Source of the DNA: CAYRTV01 sp964505785
GTDB lineage: Bacteria; Acidobacteriota; Aminicenantia; Aminicenantales; Aminicenantaceae
NCBI GenBank assembly: GCA_964505785.1
Contig: CAZDJZ010000003.1
Coordinates: 1 to 64,000 of the forward strand
Length of the DNA stretch: 64,000 bases
Reading direction: 5' to 3'
Shown here piece by piece: positions 7,358-16,324 of the stretch. The notes below the pieces were generated by a model. It saw only the letters and a program-made list of their open reading frames with translations, was not told where the DNA came from and made no database searches. Each line of letters begins with the position of its first letter. The first letter of the stretch is position 1. The position numbers and the translations under genes are program-made.

Positions 7358-8724
7358 ATCAATATCTGCACTTTATAAGGATTGAGGAAGAACACTGCCG
7401 GGGACGTATGCGATGCATGCGGGTTTGTCCGACAGAAGCCATCCGCGTCAGGGAAGGCAACGCTGTTATCAATGAAGAAAAATGCATCGACTGCGGAGAA
7501 TGCATCACCGCTTGTCCCGAAAGCGCTATTGTCGCTTTAACCGATCCGTTCGGAGAATTGACAAAATTCCGGCACACAGTGGCTATTCCATCTCCGGCCC
7601 TCTATGCTCAATTCGGGCATAAAATCCTGCCCAAAAAAATTATGGAGGGATTGAAACAGCTGGGATTCGATGACGCTTTTGACCTTGCCCTAAGCTGCGG
7701 GGAAGTCAGTCTTGCCATTCGTGAATACCTTAAGGAAAAAAAGGGGCCGCGTCCGCTGATCATCAACACCTGCCCGACTGTTGTCCGGCTGATCCAGGTC
7801 AAATATCCTTCCCTGATTGAACATATCACGCCCCTGGATATCCCTCGGGAAATCGCCGCCCGCCAGGTTAAACAAAAAAAAGCCAGCCAATATGGATTGA
7901 AAGAAAAGGAGATAGGAGCTTTTTACATCACACCCTGTCCCGCCAAGATGATATCCATCAAACAACCGGCGGAAAAAGAAAAATCCTTTTTAGACGGCGC
8001 TATTTCGATTTCAGACATCTATGGCCCCCTGCTCTCCGCTATGGAAAGTGTTGAAGATCAAATTTCACATAACTCTCTCGAAAACATTTGCATGCTGGGC
8101 CTGGGCTGGGCTATGGCCGGAGGAATCATCCGAACCCTGCGGTTAAGAAACTCTTTGACTGTTTCCGGGCTGTCTGAAATTTTGAAAGTCTTCGACGACA
8201 TGGAACGGGGGAAGCTCAAGCATATTGATTTTATTGAGGCCTACTCCTGCTACCAGGGATGCGTTGGGGGGTCTCTGACAGTCGAAAATCTGTATATCTC
8301 TTACAATAAAATCCTCGGTCTGCTCGATGAAATGGCCCTGAAAAAAATCAAAGCCTGTGCAGACGCCTATGAAGTAAGAAAAAAATATCAATCCGGCTTC
8401 TATTATAAGAAAAACAAGCTGCAGCCCCGTCCTCTCCGTCCCCTAAACCACGATTTCTCCGCAGCCGTAAAAAAACGCAAGGAAAAAGAAGAGCTGCTGG
8501 AGATTTTACCTAAAATTGATTGCGGCGCCTGCGGATCGCCCTCCTGCTCCGCTTTTGCTGAAGACGTTGTTAAAGGAGAAGTTTCCCTGTACGACTGTGT
8601 TTTCATGCTTCCGGAAAAATTTAAAAATTTATCCCGGGAGCTGGCATCCCACTTAAAAAAATCCTATCCCGAACCTCCCTCCTCCAAGGAAAGCCGCCAT
8701 AAAAAGAACGAGGATAAAAAATGA
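7354..8724 (+). CDS. [FeFe]-hydrogenase-like iron-sulfur protein, probably sensory
   Basis: 456 aa. An N-terminal 2[4Fe-4S] ferredoxin (C14-x5-C-type, then CIDCGECITACP), an [FeFe] hydrogenase large-subunit fold, and a C-terminal [4Fe-4S] motif CGACGSPSCSAFAEDV. H-cluster motifs are altered: NTCP replaces TSCCP so the proton-relay Cys is lost, TPCPAK replaces MPCxxK, and SCYQGCVGG replaces the last motif. The four cluster-ligating Cys are still plausible. This pattern fits the group C/D hydrogenase-like proteins thought to sense H2 or redox state rather than catalyse. It is surrounded by DRTGG, HATPase and PHP genes, supporting a signalling role. Confidence 0.8.
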   Translation: MNQYLHFIRIEEEHCRGRMRCMRVCPTEAIRVREGNAVINEEKCIDCGECITACPESAIVALTDPFGELTKFRHTVAIPSPALYAQFGHKILPKKIMEGLKQLGFDDAFDLALSCGEVSLAIREYLKEKKGPRPLIINTCPTVVRLIQVKYPSLIEHITPLDIPREIAARQVKQKKASQYGLKEKEIGAFYITPCPAKMISIKQPAEKEKSFLDGAISISDIYGPLLSAMESVEDQISHNSLENICMLGLGWAMAGGIIRTLRLRNSLTVSGLSEILKVFDDMERGKLKHIDFIEAYSCYQGCVGGSLTVENLYISYNKILGLLDEMALKKIKACADAYEVRKKYQSGFYYKKNKLQPRPLRPLNHDFSAAVKKRKEKEELLEILPKIDCGACGSPSCSAFAEDVVKGEVSLYDCVFMLPEKFKNLSRELASHLKKSYPEPPSSKESRHKKNEDKK

Positions 8725-9068
8725 ACCTTGCAAACATCATTGAAAAAATGAATCTTACGGTTTTCTCGGGGAAAGAGCTGCATAAAATTACAGTAAAAGG
8801 AGCTTATACCAGTGACCTCCTGTCCGATGTTATGGCGCATAGCCGGGAAAAGGACCTATGGATCACACTGCAGATCCATCCCAATATCATCGCTGTGGCC
8901 GGATTGAAAAACCACGCAGCCGTTATTCTGGTCAACGGCCGGCAGCCGGAAAAGGATACCTTATCCAAAGCCAGGCAGGAAAACCGTCCGGTCCTGGGAA
9001 CGGAAGACAGCGCTTTCACTGTTTCCGGAAAAATTTATGCTCTTTTCCAGCGGGAGGATTTATGCTGA
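8721..9068 (+). CDS. DRTGG-domain protein (second copy)
   Basis: 115 aa, similar in length and pattern to the product at 6546 (AAVILVNGRQPEKDTLSKARQ). Overlaps the [FeFe]-like gene by 4 bases and the PHP gene by 7. Probably a partner of the hydrogenase-like sensor; biochemical role unknown. Confidence 0.72.
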   Translation: MNLANIIEKMNLTVFSGKELHKITVKGAYTSDLLSDVMAHSREKDLWITLQIHPNIIAVAGLKNHAAVILVNGRQPEKDTLSKARQENRPVLGTEDSAFTVSGKIYALFQREDLC

Positions 9069-9793
9069 AGGAATATCGGGCCGACCTCCATATCCATACC
9101 TGTCTCTCTCCATGCGGCTCGCTTAAAATGTCCCCTTACAATATTATCAAAGAAGCCGGTCATCATAACCTCGATGTCATCGGCATCTGTGATCACAACT
9201 CCGCCGAAAACGTAACGGCCCTGGCGGAAGCCGCCGGGCAATCCAATGTTACGGTTCTTCCCGGACTTGAGGTCACCAGCCGGGAAGAAGTTCATCTTCT
9301 GGCGCTATTCGACCAAATTCCTTCCGCACAGCAACTGCAGGAAATCATATTCAGCAACCTGGAAGGAAATAATGACCCTGAGACATTCGGAATGCAAGTG
9401 GTGGTCAATGCAAAAGGAGAGGTTCTGGGATTTAATCCCCGGCTGCTTATCGGGGCGACTTCCCTATCGATTGAAGCGCTGATTTCCCATATCCATCAGC
9501 TCAAAGGATTGGTCATCGCCGCCCATGTCGACCGTGAATCCTTCAGCCTAATTGGACAATTGGGCTTCATACCGCCTGACATGCAGCTTGATGCCTTGGA
9601 AATATCTCCGGCTATGCCGATCCTGGCGGCAAGAAAAAAATATCCTCCGCAATTTCCCATCGTTTGTTTCTCCGACGCCCACTTCCCGGGGGAAATCGGT
9701 AATTCCAGCACGGTCTTCCGCCTTAAGGCCGTCAGCATTCAGGAAATCAGGAAGGCCCTGCAAAAACAAGAAGGAAGAGATATCGTGCATTAG
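9062..9793 (+). CDS. PHP-domain phosphoesterase
   Basis: 243 aa from the ATG at 9062, which follows GGGAGGA; a longer upstream frame is shadow. Metal-binding motifs of the PHP family are present: DLHIHTCLSPCG, GICDHNSAEN, HVDRESF and CFSDAHFPG. Family members are Mn/Zn/Fe-dependent phosphoesterases acting on nucleotides or phosphoamino acids. Placement between DRTGG and HATPase genes suggests it dephosphorylates a signal or protein in the same sensory block; substrate unknown. Confidence 0.82.
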   Translation: MLKEYRADLHIHTCLSPCGSLKMSPYNIIKEAGHHNLDVIGICDHNSAENVTALAEAAGQSNVTVLPGLEVTSREEVHLLALFDQIPSAQQLQEIIFSNLEGNNDPETFGMQVVVNAKGEVLGFNPRLLIGATSLSIEALISHIHQLKGLVIAAHVDRESFSLIGQLGFIPPDMQLDALEISPAMPILAARKKYPPQFPIVCFSDAHFPGEIGNSSTVFRLKAVSIQEIRKALQKQEGRDIVH

Positions 9794-9801
9794 GATTGAC
9801 C

Positions 9802-10350
9802 ATGGAAGATTTATCATTGCATATACTGGATATCGCGCAAAATTCTATCAAAGCTGAGGCGGATCAGCTCAAAATCATTATCGATGAAAAACCCAGCCTG
9901 GATTCTGCATTTCTTGAAATTATTGACAACGGAAGCGGTATGGACCTGCGGACATTGCGCCGGGCCGGCGATCCCTTTTTCACTACCAAAAAGGGAAAAC
10001 GGTTCGGCTTGGGGATTTCCCTGCTGGCTCAGGCTGCTGAAGCAGCGGGAGGCGCCTTTTCCATTGAGTCCTTTCCCGGAAAAGGGACACATCTTAAAGC
10101 CAGCTTCCAAGCCAGCCATATCGACCGTCAGCCCCTTGGAGATATCCCTGCGACAATCACGACTCTTATCGCGTCCCATCCGGATATTGATTTAATCTTT
10201 ATTCATCAATATGAGGATAGCCGGTTTACATTTCAAACCGATGACATAAAATCCCGGATCAATGGTGCCGCTATTGATTCGACGGAAGTATTAAAATTTA
10301 TTCAGTCCTACATTCAACAAGGTATAGACGAAATAAGGAGGAAAAAATGA
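9802..10350 (+). CDS. sensor-kinase-like ATP-binding protein
   Basis: 182 aa from the ATG at 9802 (TTG at 9796 is possible but less likely because the family begins MEDLSLHILDIAQNS). GHKL ATPase motifs: IIDNGSGMD, DPFFTTK and GLGISLLAQAAE. No dimerisation or histidine domain. The C-terminal part (about 120-182) is extra. This family regularly sits beside NuoE/HndA genes of electron-bifurcating hydrogenases, as here, where the next gene overlaps by 4 bases. Confidence 0.82.
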   Translation: MEDLSLHILDIAQNSIKAEADQLKIIIDEKPSLDSAFLEIIDNGSGMDLRTLRRAGDPFFTTKKGKRFGLGISLLAQAAEAAGGAFSIESFPGKGTHLKASFQASHIDRQPLGDIPATITTLIASHPDIDLIFIHQYEDSRFTFQTDDIKSRINGAAIDSTEVLKFIQSYIQQGIDEIRRKK

Positions 10351-10799
10351 GCCAGGAATCCATTATTGACATCATCGGCAAATATGAACCCGCTCCCACA
10401 TCGCTGATCGCGGTGCTGCAGGATACACAAGCGCAATATGGTTATTTGCCGAAAGACGCTATCATCCAAATTTCCAGGGAACTGCAGGTTCCCTTAAGCC
10501 GGGTTCTCAGCCTGGCAACCTTTTACAGCGCCTTCAGCCTTGAGCCCAAAGGAAAGCATCCAATCCATATCTGCATGGGAACCGCCTGCCACGTCCGGGG
10601 GGCTCAGCCCATGCTGGAAGCCTTGGAGCGAGAGCTGAAAATCAAAAACGGCGAGACCACTGAAGATGGAAATTTCAGTTTGGATACAGTCCGCTGTGTC
10701 GGGTGCTGCGGATTAGCTCCGGTGGTCATGGTGGGTGAAGAAGTCCACGGAAAAATCACGGCATCTAAAGTAAACCGGGTGTTGAAAAAATACCGGTGA
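10347..10799 (+). CDS. hndA: NuoE/HndA-like [2Fe-2S] subunit
   Basis: 150 aa. Thioredoxin-like [2Fe-2S] protein with CMGTACHVRG (about 80) and RCVGCCGLAPV (about 118) supplying four Cys, and the helical N-terminus typical of NuoE (YGYLPKDAI). It relays electrons from the FMN subunit in NADH-oxidising complexes. Next to HndB- and HndC-like genes. Length is normal for the family. Confidence 0.9.
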   Translation: MSQESIIDIIGKYEPAPTSLIAVLQDTQAQYGYLPKDAIIQISRELQVPLSRVLSLATFYSAFSLEPKGKHPIHICMGTACHVRGAQPMLEALERELKIKNGETTEDGNFSLDTVRCVGCCGLAPVVMVGEEVHGKITASKVNRVLKKYR

Positions 10800-10812
10800 A
10801 AAGGAGGAGATT

Positions 10813-11202
10813 ATGCCTAAGCTGACGCTTGAGGACCTGGAAAAAATCCGGGAAAAAACCAAGAGAAGAACCGACCTCCGGCAGGGCGGAGAATACCGGG
10901 CAAAGGTCACCGTTCATATGGGAACCTGCGGCATTGCAGCCGGCGCCCGCAAAATTATGTCCGCTTTTTTAAAGGAAAAAGAAGAAAAGGGAGCGGATGA
11001 TGTTCTGCTCACCAATTCCGGCTGCGCCGGGTTATGCAGCCGGGAACCCATGGCGACTGTGGAAGTTCAAGGCCAGGCGCCGGTCAAATATGTTGATCTG
11101 ACCGAAGCCAAGGTCAAAGAAATTTTCGATAAACATGTTCTGCATGGAAGGATCGCTGAATCCTATGCCTTAGGGATAGGAAGCGAATCCACCGACCATT
11201 GA
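10813..11202 (+). CDS. hndB: HndB-like (2Fe-2S) ferredoxin-domain protein
   Basis: 129 aa. Residues about 35-125 form a thioredoxin-like [2Fe-2S] domain (GTCGIAAGA, NSGCAGLCSREP), preceded by a helical KLTLEDLEKIREK segment. This matches the HndB subunit of NADP-reducing hydrogenases. Strong AAGGAGGAG precedes the start. It lies between hndA-like and hndC-like genes. Confidence 0.85.
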   Translation: MPKLTLEDLEKIREKTKRRTDLRQGGEYRAKVTVHMGTCGIAAGARKIMSAFLKEKEEKGADDVLLTNSGCAGLCSREPMATVEVQGQAPVKYVDLTEAKVKEIFDKHVLHGRIAESYALGIGSESTDH

Positions 11203-11215
11203 AAGGAGTCCGCCA

Positions 11216-13048
11216 ATGAAGGACAAAACGCCGGATACCCCGTTCCGCCTGCACCTTATGGTGTGTGCGGGAACCGCATGCGTGTCCAACCGCTCTTTTG
11301 AGATCAAAAAGGCCCTGGAGAAAGAAATAAAAAAACAAGGCCTTGAAAATGAAGTTCTGGTGGTTGCCACCGGCTGCAACGGATTTTGCGAACGAGGGCC
11401 GCTACTGGTGGTTCAGCCGGGAAATATTTTTTATCAAATGCTGACTTTAAAAGATATTCCTCACCTGGTGGAGGAACACTTTCTTAAGGGCCGCCCGGTC
11501 AAGAAGCTCATGTATACTCCACCCAAAGAAAAAACCCCCATTCCGAAATTAAATGATATCAATTTTTTTAAAAAACAACTTTTAATCGCTCTCCGCAACC
11601 GCGGCTTGATCGATCCGGAAAGAATCGACGAATACATCGCCCGCGACGGATACGAAGCCATGGCCCGCGCCCTGAGTGACATGTCCCCGGAAGATATTAT
11701 CAGGGAAATTAAAAAATCCGGCCTCAGAGGACGGGGAGGCGGCGGCTTTCCCACCGGGTTGAAATGGGAAGTCGTCAGCAACGCCAACGGATCCAATGGT
11801 TCAAAAAAATATATTGTCTGCAACGGGGACGAAGGGGACCCGGGCGCTTTTATGGACCGGAGTATTTTGGAGGCCGACCCGCATGCCGTGATCGAGGGAA
11901 TGGTCATCGGGGGTAAGGCTATCGGAGCCGTACAGGGCATTGTTTATGTCCGGAATGAATACCCCCTTGCTGTATCCCGTTTGGGTACGGCTTTAGAACA
12001 AGCCCGTGAATTCGGGCTGCTGGGAGAGGACATCCTCGGGACCGGATTCGACTTCGACATCCGGGTCTCCCGGGGAGCCGGGGCCTTTGTCTGTGGTGAG
12101 GAAACCGCATTGATGGCCTCTATCGAAGGACGCCTGGGAGAACCGCGCCCGCGGCCGCCTTATCCTGCGGAAAAAGGCTTATGGGGCCATCCGACCTGTA
12201 TAAATAATGTGGAAACTTGGGCCAATGTCCCGGTTATCATCAATAGGGGCGCGGACTGGTACAACTCGATCGGAACCGAAACCAGCAAGGGCACCAAGGT
12301 TTTTTCTCTGGTCGGGAAAATCAATAACACCGGCCTGGTCGAAGTCCCGATGGGCATCACCCTGCGGGAAATCATCGAAGACATCGGCGGCGGAATCCCG
12401 GACGGGAAAAAATTCAAGGCTGTGCAGACCGGAGGACCGTCAGGCGGGTGTATACCAAGTGATAAAATAGACTTACCCATTGATTTTGAGAGTCTGACCG
12501 AAGCCGGTTCCATGATGGGTTCGGGAGGCATGGTGGTTATGGATGAAGACACCTGCATGGTGGACGTAGCCAAGTACTTCTTGTCTTTTACCCAGGATGA
12601 GTCCTGCGGCAAATGCACTCCCTGCCGGGAGGGCACTAAAGCCATGTATGAGACATTGGTCCGGATAACCAAAGGCAACGGAACCGAAGATGACCTGGAA
12701 CTGCTGGAAGACCTGGCATCATCCATCAAGGATTCCGCCTTATGCGGATTGGGCAAAACCGCACCTAATCCGGTCCTCACTACACTCCGCTACTTCCGGG
12801 ATGAATATGAAGCTCATATTAAAGATAAAAAATGCCCCGCTCACGTCTGCCGGGAGCTGAATACATATTTTATCGACGCTCAAATCTGCGAGGAAACGGG
12901 ACACGGGTGTGACTTGTGCCGGAAAAACTGCACAGCGGAAGCTATAATGGGCGAACCGAAATCACCCCATAAAATTATTCAGGATAAATGTATAAAGTGC
13001 GGCGTTTGCTATGATGTTTGCCGCTTCGGCGCCGTCAAGGTTGAATAA
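11216..13048 (+). CDS. hndC: NuoF/HndC-like NAD(H)-binding flavoprotein subunit
   Basis: 610 aa. An N-terminal [2Fe-2S] thioredoxin-like domain (CAGTACVSN, ATGCNGFCERGP; about 15-100), then the NuoF body with the glycine-rich GLRGRGGGGFPTGLKWE, the FMN region CNGDEGDPGAFMDR, SLBB and the [4Fe-4S] motif SCGKCTPCREGT (about 462). A C-terminal ferredoxin domain has CDLCRKNC and CIKCGVCYDVCRFG. This is the NADH-binding FMN subunit of bifurcating Hnd/Hyd-type complexes. It hands electrons to the next gene product. Good AAAGGAG precedes the start. Confidence 0.92.
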   Translation: MKDKTPDTPFRLHLMVCAGTACVSNRSFEIKKALEKEIKKQGLENEVLVVATGCNGFCERGPLLVVQPGNIFYQMLTLKDIPHLVEEHFLKGRPVKKLMYTPPKEKTPIPKLNDINFFKKQLLIALRNRGLIDPERIDEYIARDGYEAMARALSDMSPEDIIREIKKSGLRGRGGGGFPTGLKWEVVSNANGSNGSKKYIVCNGDEGDPGAFMDRSILEADPHAVIEGMVIGGKAIGAVQGIVYVRNEYPLAVSRLGTALEQAREFGLLGEDILGTGFDFDIRVSRGAGAFVCGEETALMASIEGRLGEPRPRPPYPAEKGLWGHPTCINNVETWANVPVIINRGADWYNSIGTETSKGTKVFSLVGKINNTGLVEVPMGITLREIIEDIGGGIPDGKKFKAVQTGGPSGGCIPSDKIDLPIDFESLTEAGSMMGSGGMVVMDEDTCMVDVAKYFLSFTQDESCGKCTPCREGTKAMYETLVRITKGNGTEDDLELLEDLASSIKDSALCGLGKTAPNPVLTTLRYFRDEYEAHIKDKKCPAHVCRELNTYFIDAQICEETGHGCDLCRKNCTAEAIMGEPKSPHKIIQDKCIKCGVCYDVCRFGAVKVE

Positions 13049-13063
13049 GGAGGAAAACAAAAT

Positions 13064-14821
13064 ATGGTCCACCTAACAATAGACGGAAAAAAAGTTCAGG
13101 TCGAAAAGGGAACCACCATCCTGCAAGCCGCAGAGCAGCAGGAAATTCACATTCCTTCGCTCTGCTATCATCCCCTGATGGAGCCCTATGCAGCCTGCCG
13201 GGTTTGCGTGGTTGAAGTGATTCAAGGTAATGAGTCCCGAATCGTCACTTCCTGCAACACTCCGGTCCGTGAAGGCATGGAAGTTCAAACGTCCTCAGAT
13301 CGTGCCTTGCGGGCAAGAAAGATGAACATAGAGATGTTGATGGCGCAGGCACCCGCTGCGGAGCCCCTCAAGGAAATCGCAAAAGATCTGGGCATCGATA
13401 AAACCAGGTTTCCAATTAAAGACCCAGAAGAAAAATGCATCCTGTGCGGCCTCTGCGTCCGAACCTGTGAAGAAATAGTAGGCGCTAATGCCATCAGTTT
13501 TGTTGAACGGGGTTCAAACCGCAGAGTCGAGCCTCCATTCGGGGAGGAATCCGAGGCATGCATCGGGTGCGGAGCCTGTGCCCATTTTTGCCCGACGCAG
13601 GCCATTACGGTCGAAGATCTGCACGGACGTAAAATCATCCACAGCGAACTGGAATTGGGGCCGTCCACAGCCGTAAGAATTCCCATCCGCCAATCCGTTC
13701 CCATGGTGCCTTTCATTGACGAAGAGGCCTGCATCCATTTCAAAACCGGCGGCTGCAAGCTGTGTGAAAAGGTCTGTGAGAAAGAAGCCATCGATCATGA
13801 AGATGAAGACCGGGAAATCGAATTGGAAGTGGGATCCATTATTCTCGCCTCCGGATTTAAATCCTTTGACCCGAAAAGAATCCCTGCGTACGGCTATGGA
13901 CGTTTCCCGAATATTCTGACCGCATTGGAGTTTGAGAAGCTGGTCAACGCATCCAGTGAAACCGGCGGAAAGATTTTATTGGCCGATGGGAATGAACCTG
14001 AATCGGTGGGGATTGTTCATTGCGTCGGATCCCGTGATGAAAATTATAATGAATATTGTTCCCGGGTCTGCTGTATGTATTCGCTGAAATTCGCGCACTT
14101 ACTGAAAGAAAAAACCAATGCCCGGATTTATGATTTTTATATTGACATGCGCTGCTTCGGTAAAGGATATGAAGAATTTTATCACCGGCTGCTGGAAGAA
14201 GGCACTCAATTCATACGCGGAAAAGTATCGGAAATAACCGACCTGACCATGAGTGAAAATGAAAAGGGGAAGCTGATCATCCGGGTGGAGGATACTCTGG
14301 TCGGGGTTATGCGCCGCATCCCGGTGGATATGGTGATTCTTGCTACAGGCCTTGAGCCGGGTTTAGACCAGAATCAAATAGCAAAAATCTTCAACATATC
14401 CTGCAGCCAGGATTCTTTTTTCCTGGAGCGTCACCCGAAATTAGCGCCGTCCTCCACCTTTTCAGATGGTATCTTTTTGGCGGGAACCTGCCAGTCTCCC
14501 AAAGATATCCCCGACACGGTGGCACAGGCAGGCGCCGCTGCCTCCGAAGCCCTGGCATTAGCGGACCTGGGTAAATTCGAATTGGAACCGGTCACAGCTT
14601 CTATTGATGAAGACTTGTGTTCGGGATGCAGGCTGTGTGTAAGTCTTTGCCCTTTTACCGCAATTACGTATAATGATGAAAAAGGAATATCTGAAATAAA
14701 TGATGCTCTATGCAAAGGCTGCGGTACTTGCGTTTCAGCATGTCCCTCAGGCGCTTCTCAACAGCTGCATTTCCGGGATAATCAGATCTTCGCTGAGATT
14801 GAAGGAATATTTATCGAATAA
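13064..14821 (+). CDS. fusion: NuoG/HndD-type ferredoxin head plus HdrA C-terminal half
   Basis: 585 aa. Residues 1-80 are a NuoG-type [2Fe-2S] domain (SLCYHPLMEPYAACRVCVVEV). [4Fe-4S] motifs follow: CILCGLCVRTC (125), CIGCGACAHFCP (165) and CKLCEKVCEKEA (229). From about 245 the sequence is not a [FeFe] hydrogenase, as HndD would be, but the C-terminal half of HdrA: ASGFKSFDP, HCVGSRDENYNEYCSRVCC (about 319), FYIDMRCFGKGYEEFY, AGTCQSPKDIPDTVAQA, then CSGCRLCVSLCP (520) and CKGCGTCVSACPSGA (550). It complements the truncated HdrA at 5691 and physically joins the NADH-oxidising HndABC module to Hdr. Paralogous sequence is in the giant HdrA at 28763. Confidence 0.88.
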   Translation: MVHLTIDGKKVQVEKGTTILQAAEQQEIHIPSLCYHPLMEPYAACRVCVVEVIQGNESRIVTSCNTPVREGMEVQTSSDRALRARKMNIEMLMAQAPAAEPLKEIAKDLGIDKTRFPIKDPEEKCILCGLCVRTCEEIVGANAISFVERGSNRRVEPPFGEESEACIGCGACAHFCPTQAITVEDLHGRKIIHSELELGPSTAVRIPIRQSVPMVPFIDEEACIHFKTGGCKLCEKVCEKEAIDHEDEDREIELEVGSIILASGFKSFDPKRIPAYGYGRFPNILTALEFEKLVNASSETGGKILLADGNEPESVGIVHCVGSRDENYNEYCSRVCCMYSLKFAHLLKEKTNARIYDFYIDMRCFGKGYEEFYHRLLEEGTQFIRGKVSEITDLTMSENEKGKLIIRVEDTLVGVMRRIPVDMVILATGLEPGLDQNQIAKIFNISCSQDSFFLERHPKLAPSSTFSDGIFLAGTCQSPKDIPDTVAQAGAAASEALALADLGKFELEPVTASIDEDLCSGCRLCVSLCPFTAITYNDEKGISEINDALCKGCGTCVSACPSGASQQLHFRDNQIFAEIEGIFIE

Positions 14822-14921
14822 GTTTTTAATAAATAAACCTTTTAAATTATTTAAGTTTTCACTATAATGTTATGTTTTTCTTCCCCTTTGTGGAGAAAAA
14901 CCCTATAATAGGAGGCCGGTT
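14822..14921 (+). promoter_or_regulatory. AT-rich spacer, possible internal promoter
   Basis: The only sizeable gap inside the cluster. Two TATAAT hexamers occur (14863-14868 and 14904-14909) but neither has a convincing -35 box. GGAGG at 14911 serves the following gene. No terminator hairpin is seen, so read-through is likely. Confidence 0.3.
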
Positions 14922-15347
14922 ATGAGTAATGAATCTTTTGAACCCAGATTAATAGGATTTTTATGCAACTGGTGTTCGTATACCGGTGCCGACCTGGCCG
15001 GTACTGCCCGCATGAATTATGCTCCCAATGTCCGTATCATCCGGGTGATGTGCAGCGGGCGCGTTGACCCTCAGTTCGTCCTGAAAGCCTTTAAAGAAGG
15101 GGCGGACGGCGTTCTGATTTCCGGTTGTCACCCCGGAGATTGCCATTATCAGGAGGGCAACTACAAAGCCCTCAGACGACATCATCTTCTTTCCCGAATG
15201 TTGGAGCAATTGGGGATCGAAGAAGAGAGATTCCGGTTGGAATGGGTATCTGCGGCTGAAGGAAAGAAATTTCAAAGCGTATGTAACGATTTCACCGAAA
15301 AAATCAAAAAACTAGGTCCACTAAGTTTTAATGGAGGCAAAAAATGA
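14922..15347 (+). CDS. mvhD: MvhD-like hydrogenase/Hdr linker iron-sulfur subunit
   Basis: 141 aa. It has the MvhD/FrhD-like pattern FLCNWCSYTGADLAG, RVMCSGRVDP and SGCHPGDCHYQEGN, with Cys residues for a [2Fe-2S] cluster. MvhD docks the [NiFe] hydrogenase onto HdrA and transfers electrons to its flavin. Its position between the HdrA-half fusion and MvhG supports that role. Overlaps the next gene by 4 bases. Confidence 0.9.
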   Translation: MSNESFEPRLIGFLCNWCSYTGADLAGTARMNYAPNVRIIRVMCSGRVDPQFVLKAFKEGADGVLISGCHPGDCHYQEGNYKALRRHHLLSRMLEQLGIEEERFRLEWVSAAEGKKFQSVCNDFTEKIKKLGPLSFNGGKK

Positions 15348-16324
15348 GCAATGATAAGCCTAAGGTTGCATTCTATTGGTGCGCATCATGTGGAGGCTGC
15401 GAGGAAGCAATTGTCGACCTTGCCGAAGATATCCTGAAAGTCACGGCGGCTGTTGACATCGTTTTTTGGCCGGTAGCCCTTGACTTTAAACGCAAGGATG
15501 TTGAGGCAATGGAAGACGGCTCCATTGCAGTCAGTTTCATTAATGGAGCGGTCAGACTGTCCGAGCAGGAAGAAATGGTCAAGCTGCTCAGACAGAAATC
15601 AGGTTTGGTCGTAGCCTTTGGAAGCTGTTCGCATCTGGGCGGAATTCCGGGATTGGGGAATTTTTGGAATAAAAAAACAATATTTGATTATGCCTATCTT
15701 AATGCTCCCTCAAACGATAATCCCGATAAAACCGTTCCCTTGGAAAAATACGATCTTGACGGCAAGGAGATGGAACTTCCCCGTTTCTATGACACTGTGT
15801 ATTCACTGGACCAGGTCATTGATGTGGATTATTATCTTCCCGGCTGCGCCCCGCCGAAAGATCTTATTCTTAATGCTGTCAACGCTATCCTGGAAGGGAA
15901 GCTTCCCCCCAAGGGCGCCGTGCTTTCCCCCAACAAATCTTTATGTGAAGACTGCGAGCGCAATGATTCCAAGCCGGATAAATTGATGATCAATGAAATC
16001 AAACGGCCCTCGGAAGTCGAAATGGACCCGGAAGAATGTTTCTTAGCGCAAGGCATTATCTGCATGGGGCCGGCGACACGGACAGGATGCGGTGAACGCT
16101 GCATTATTGGAAATATGCCGTGCAGGGGCTGTTTCGGACCGACGGACCAGGTCCATGACCAGGGATCTAAGTTTTTATCCGCCCTGGCTTCCATCATAGA
16201 GACCAATGATGAAAAGGAAATCCAAAAACTCGTGGATACCATTGTGGATCCGGCAGGGACCTTTTACCGGTTCAGCTTGCCGTCGTCAATTTTACGAAGG
16301 AAAAGAATGGAGGCCATTAAATGA
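15344..16324 (+). CDS. mvhG: [NiFe] hydrogenase small subunit (MvhG-like, group 3c)
   Basis: 326 aa. Small-subunit iron-sulfur pattern with CASCGGCEEAIVD near the N-terminus, GSCSHLGGIPG, LPGCAPPK, and C-terminal Cys clusters CEDCERND, CMGPATRTGCGERC and PCRGCFGP. No Tat signal, so it is cytosolic, as in MvhG. It relays electrons from the Ni-Fe site to MvhD. Overlaps mvhA by 4 bases. Confidence 0.92.
   Translation: MSNDKPKVAFYWCASCGGCEEAIVDLAEDILKVTAAVDIVFWPVALDFKRKDVEAMEDGSIAVSFINGAVRLSEQEEMVKLLRQKSGLVVAFGSCSHLGGIPGLGNFWNKKTIFDYAYLNAPSNDNPDKTVPLEKYDLDGKEMELPRFYDTVYSLDQVIDVDYYLPGCAPPKDLILNAVNAILEGKLPPKGAVLSPNKSLCEDCERNDSKPDKLMINEIKRPSEVEMDPEECFLAQGIICMGPATRTGCGERCIIGNMPCRGCFGPTDQVHDQGSKFLSALASIIETNDEKEIQKLVDTIVDPAGTFYRFSLPSSILRRKRMEAIK

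Noticed and set aside
8858..9061. N-terminal extension of the PHP protein
   Set aside because: It overlaps the DRTGG gene in another frame and has unrelated composition; the ATG at 9062 with GGGAGGA and the DLHIHT motif fits the family start.
13064..14821. HndD catalytic [FeFe] hydrogenase subunit
   Set aside because: The H-cluster motifs are absent; the C-terminal two-thirds is HdrA sequence.
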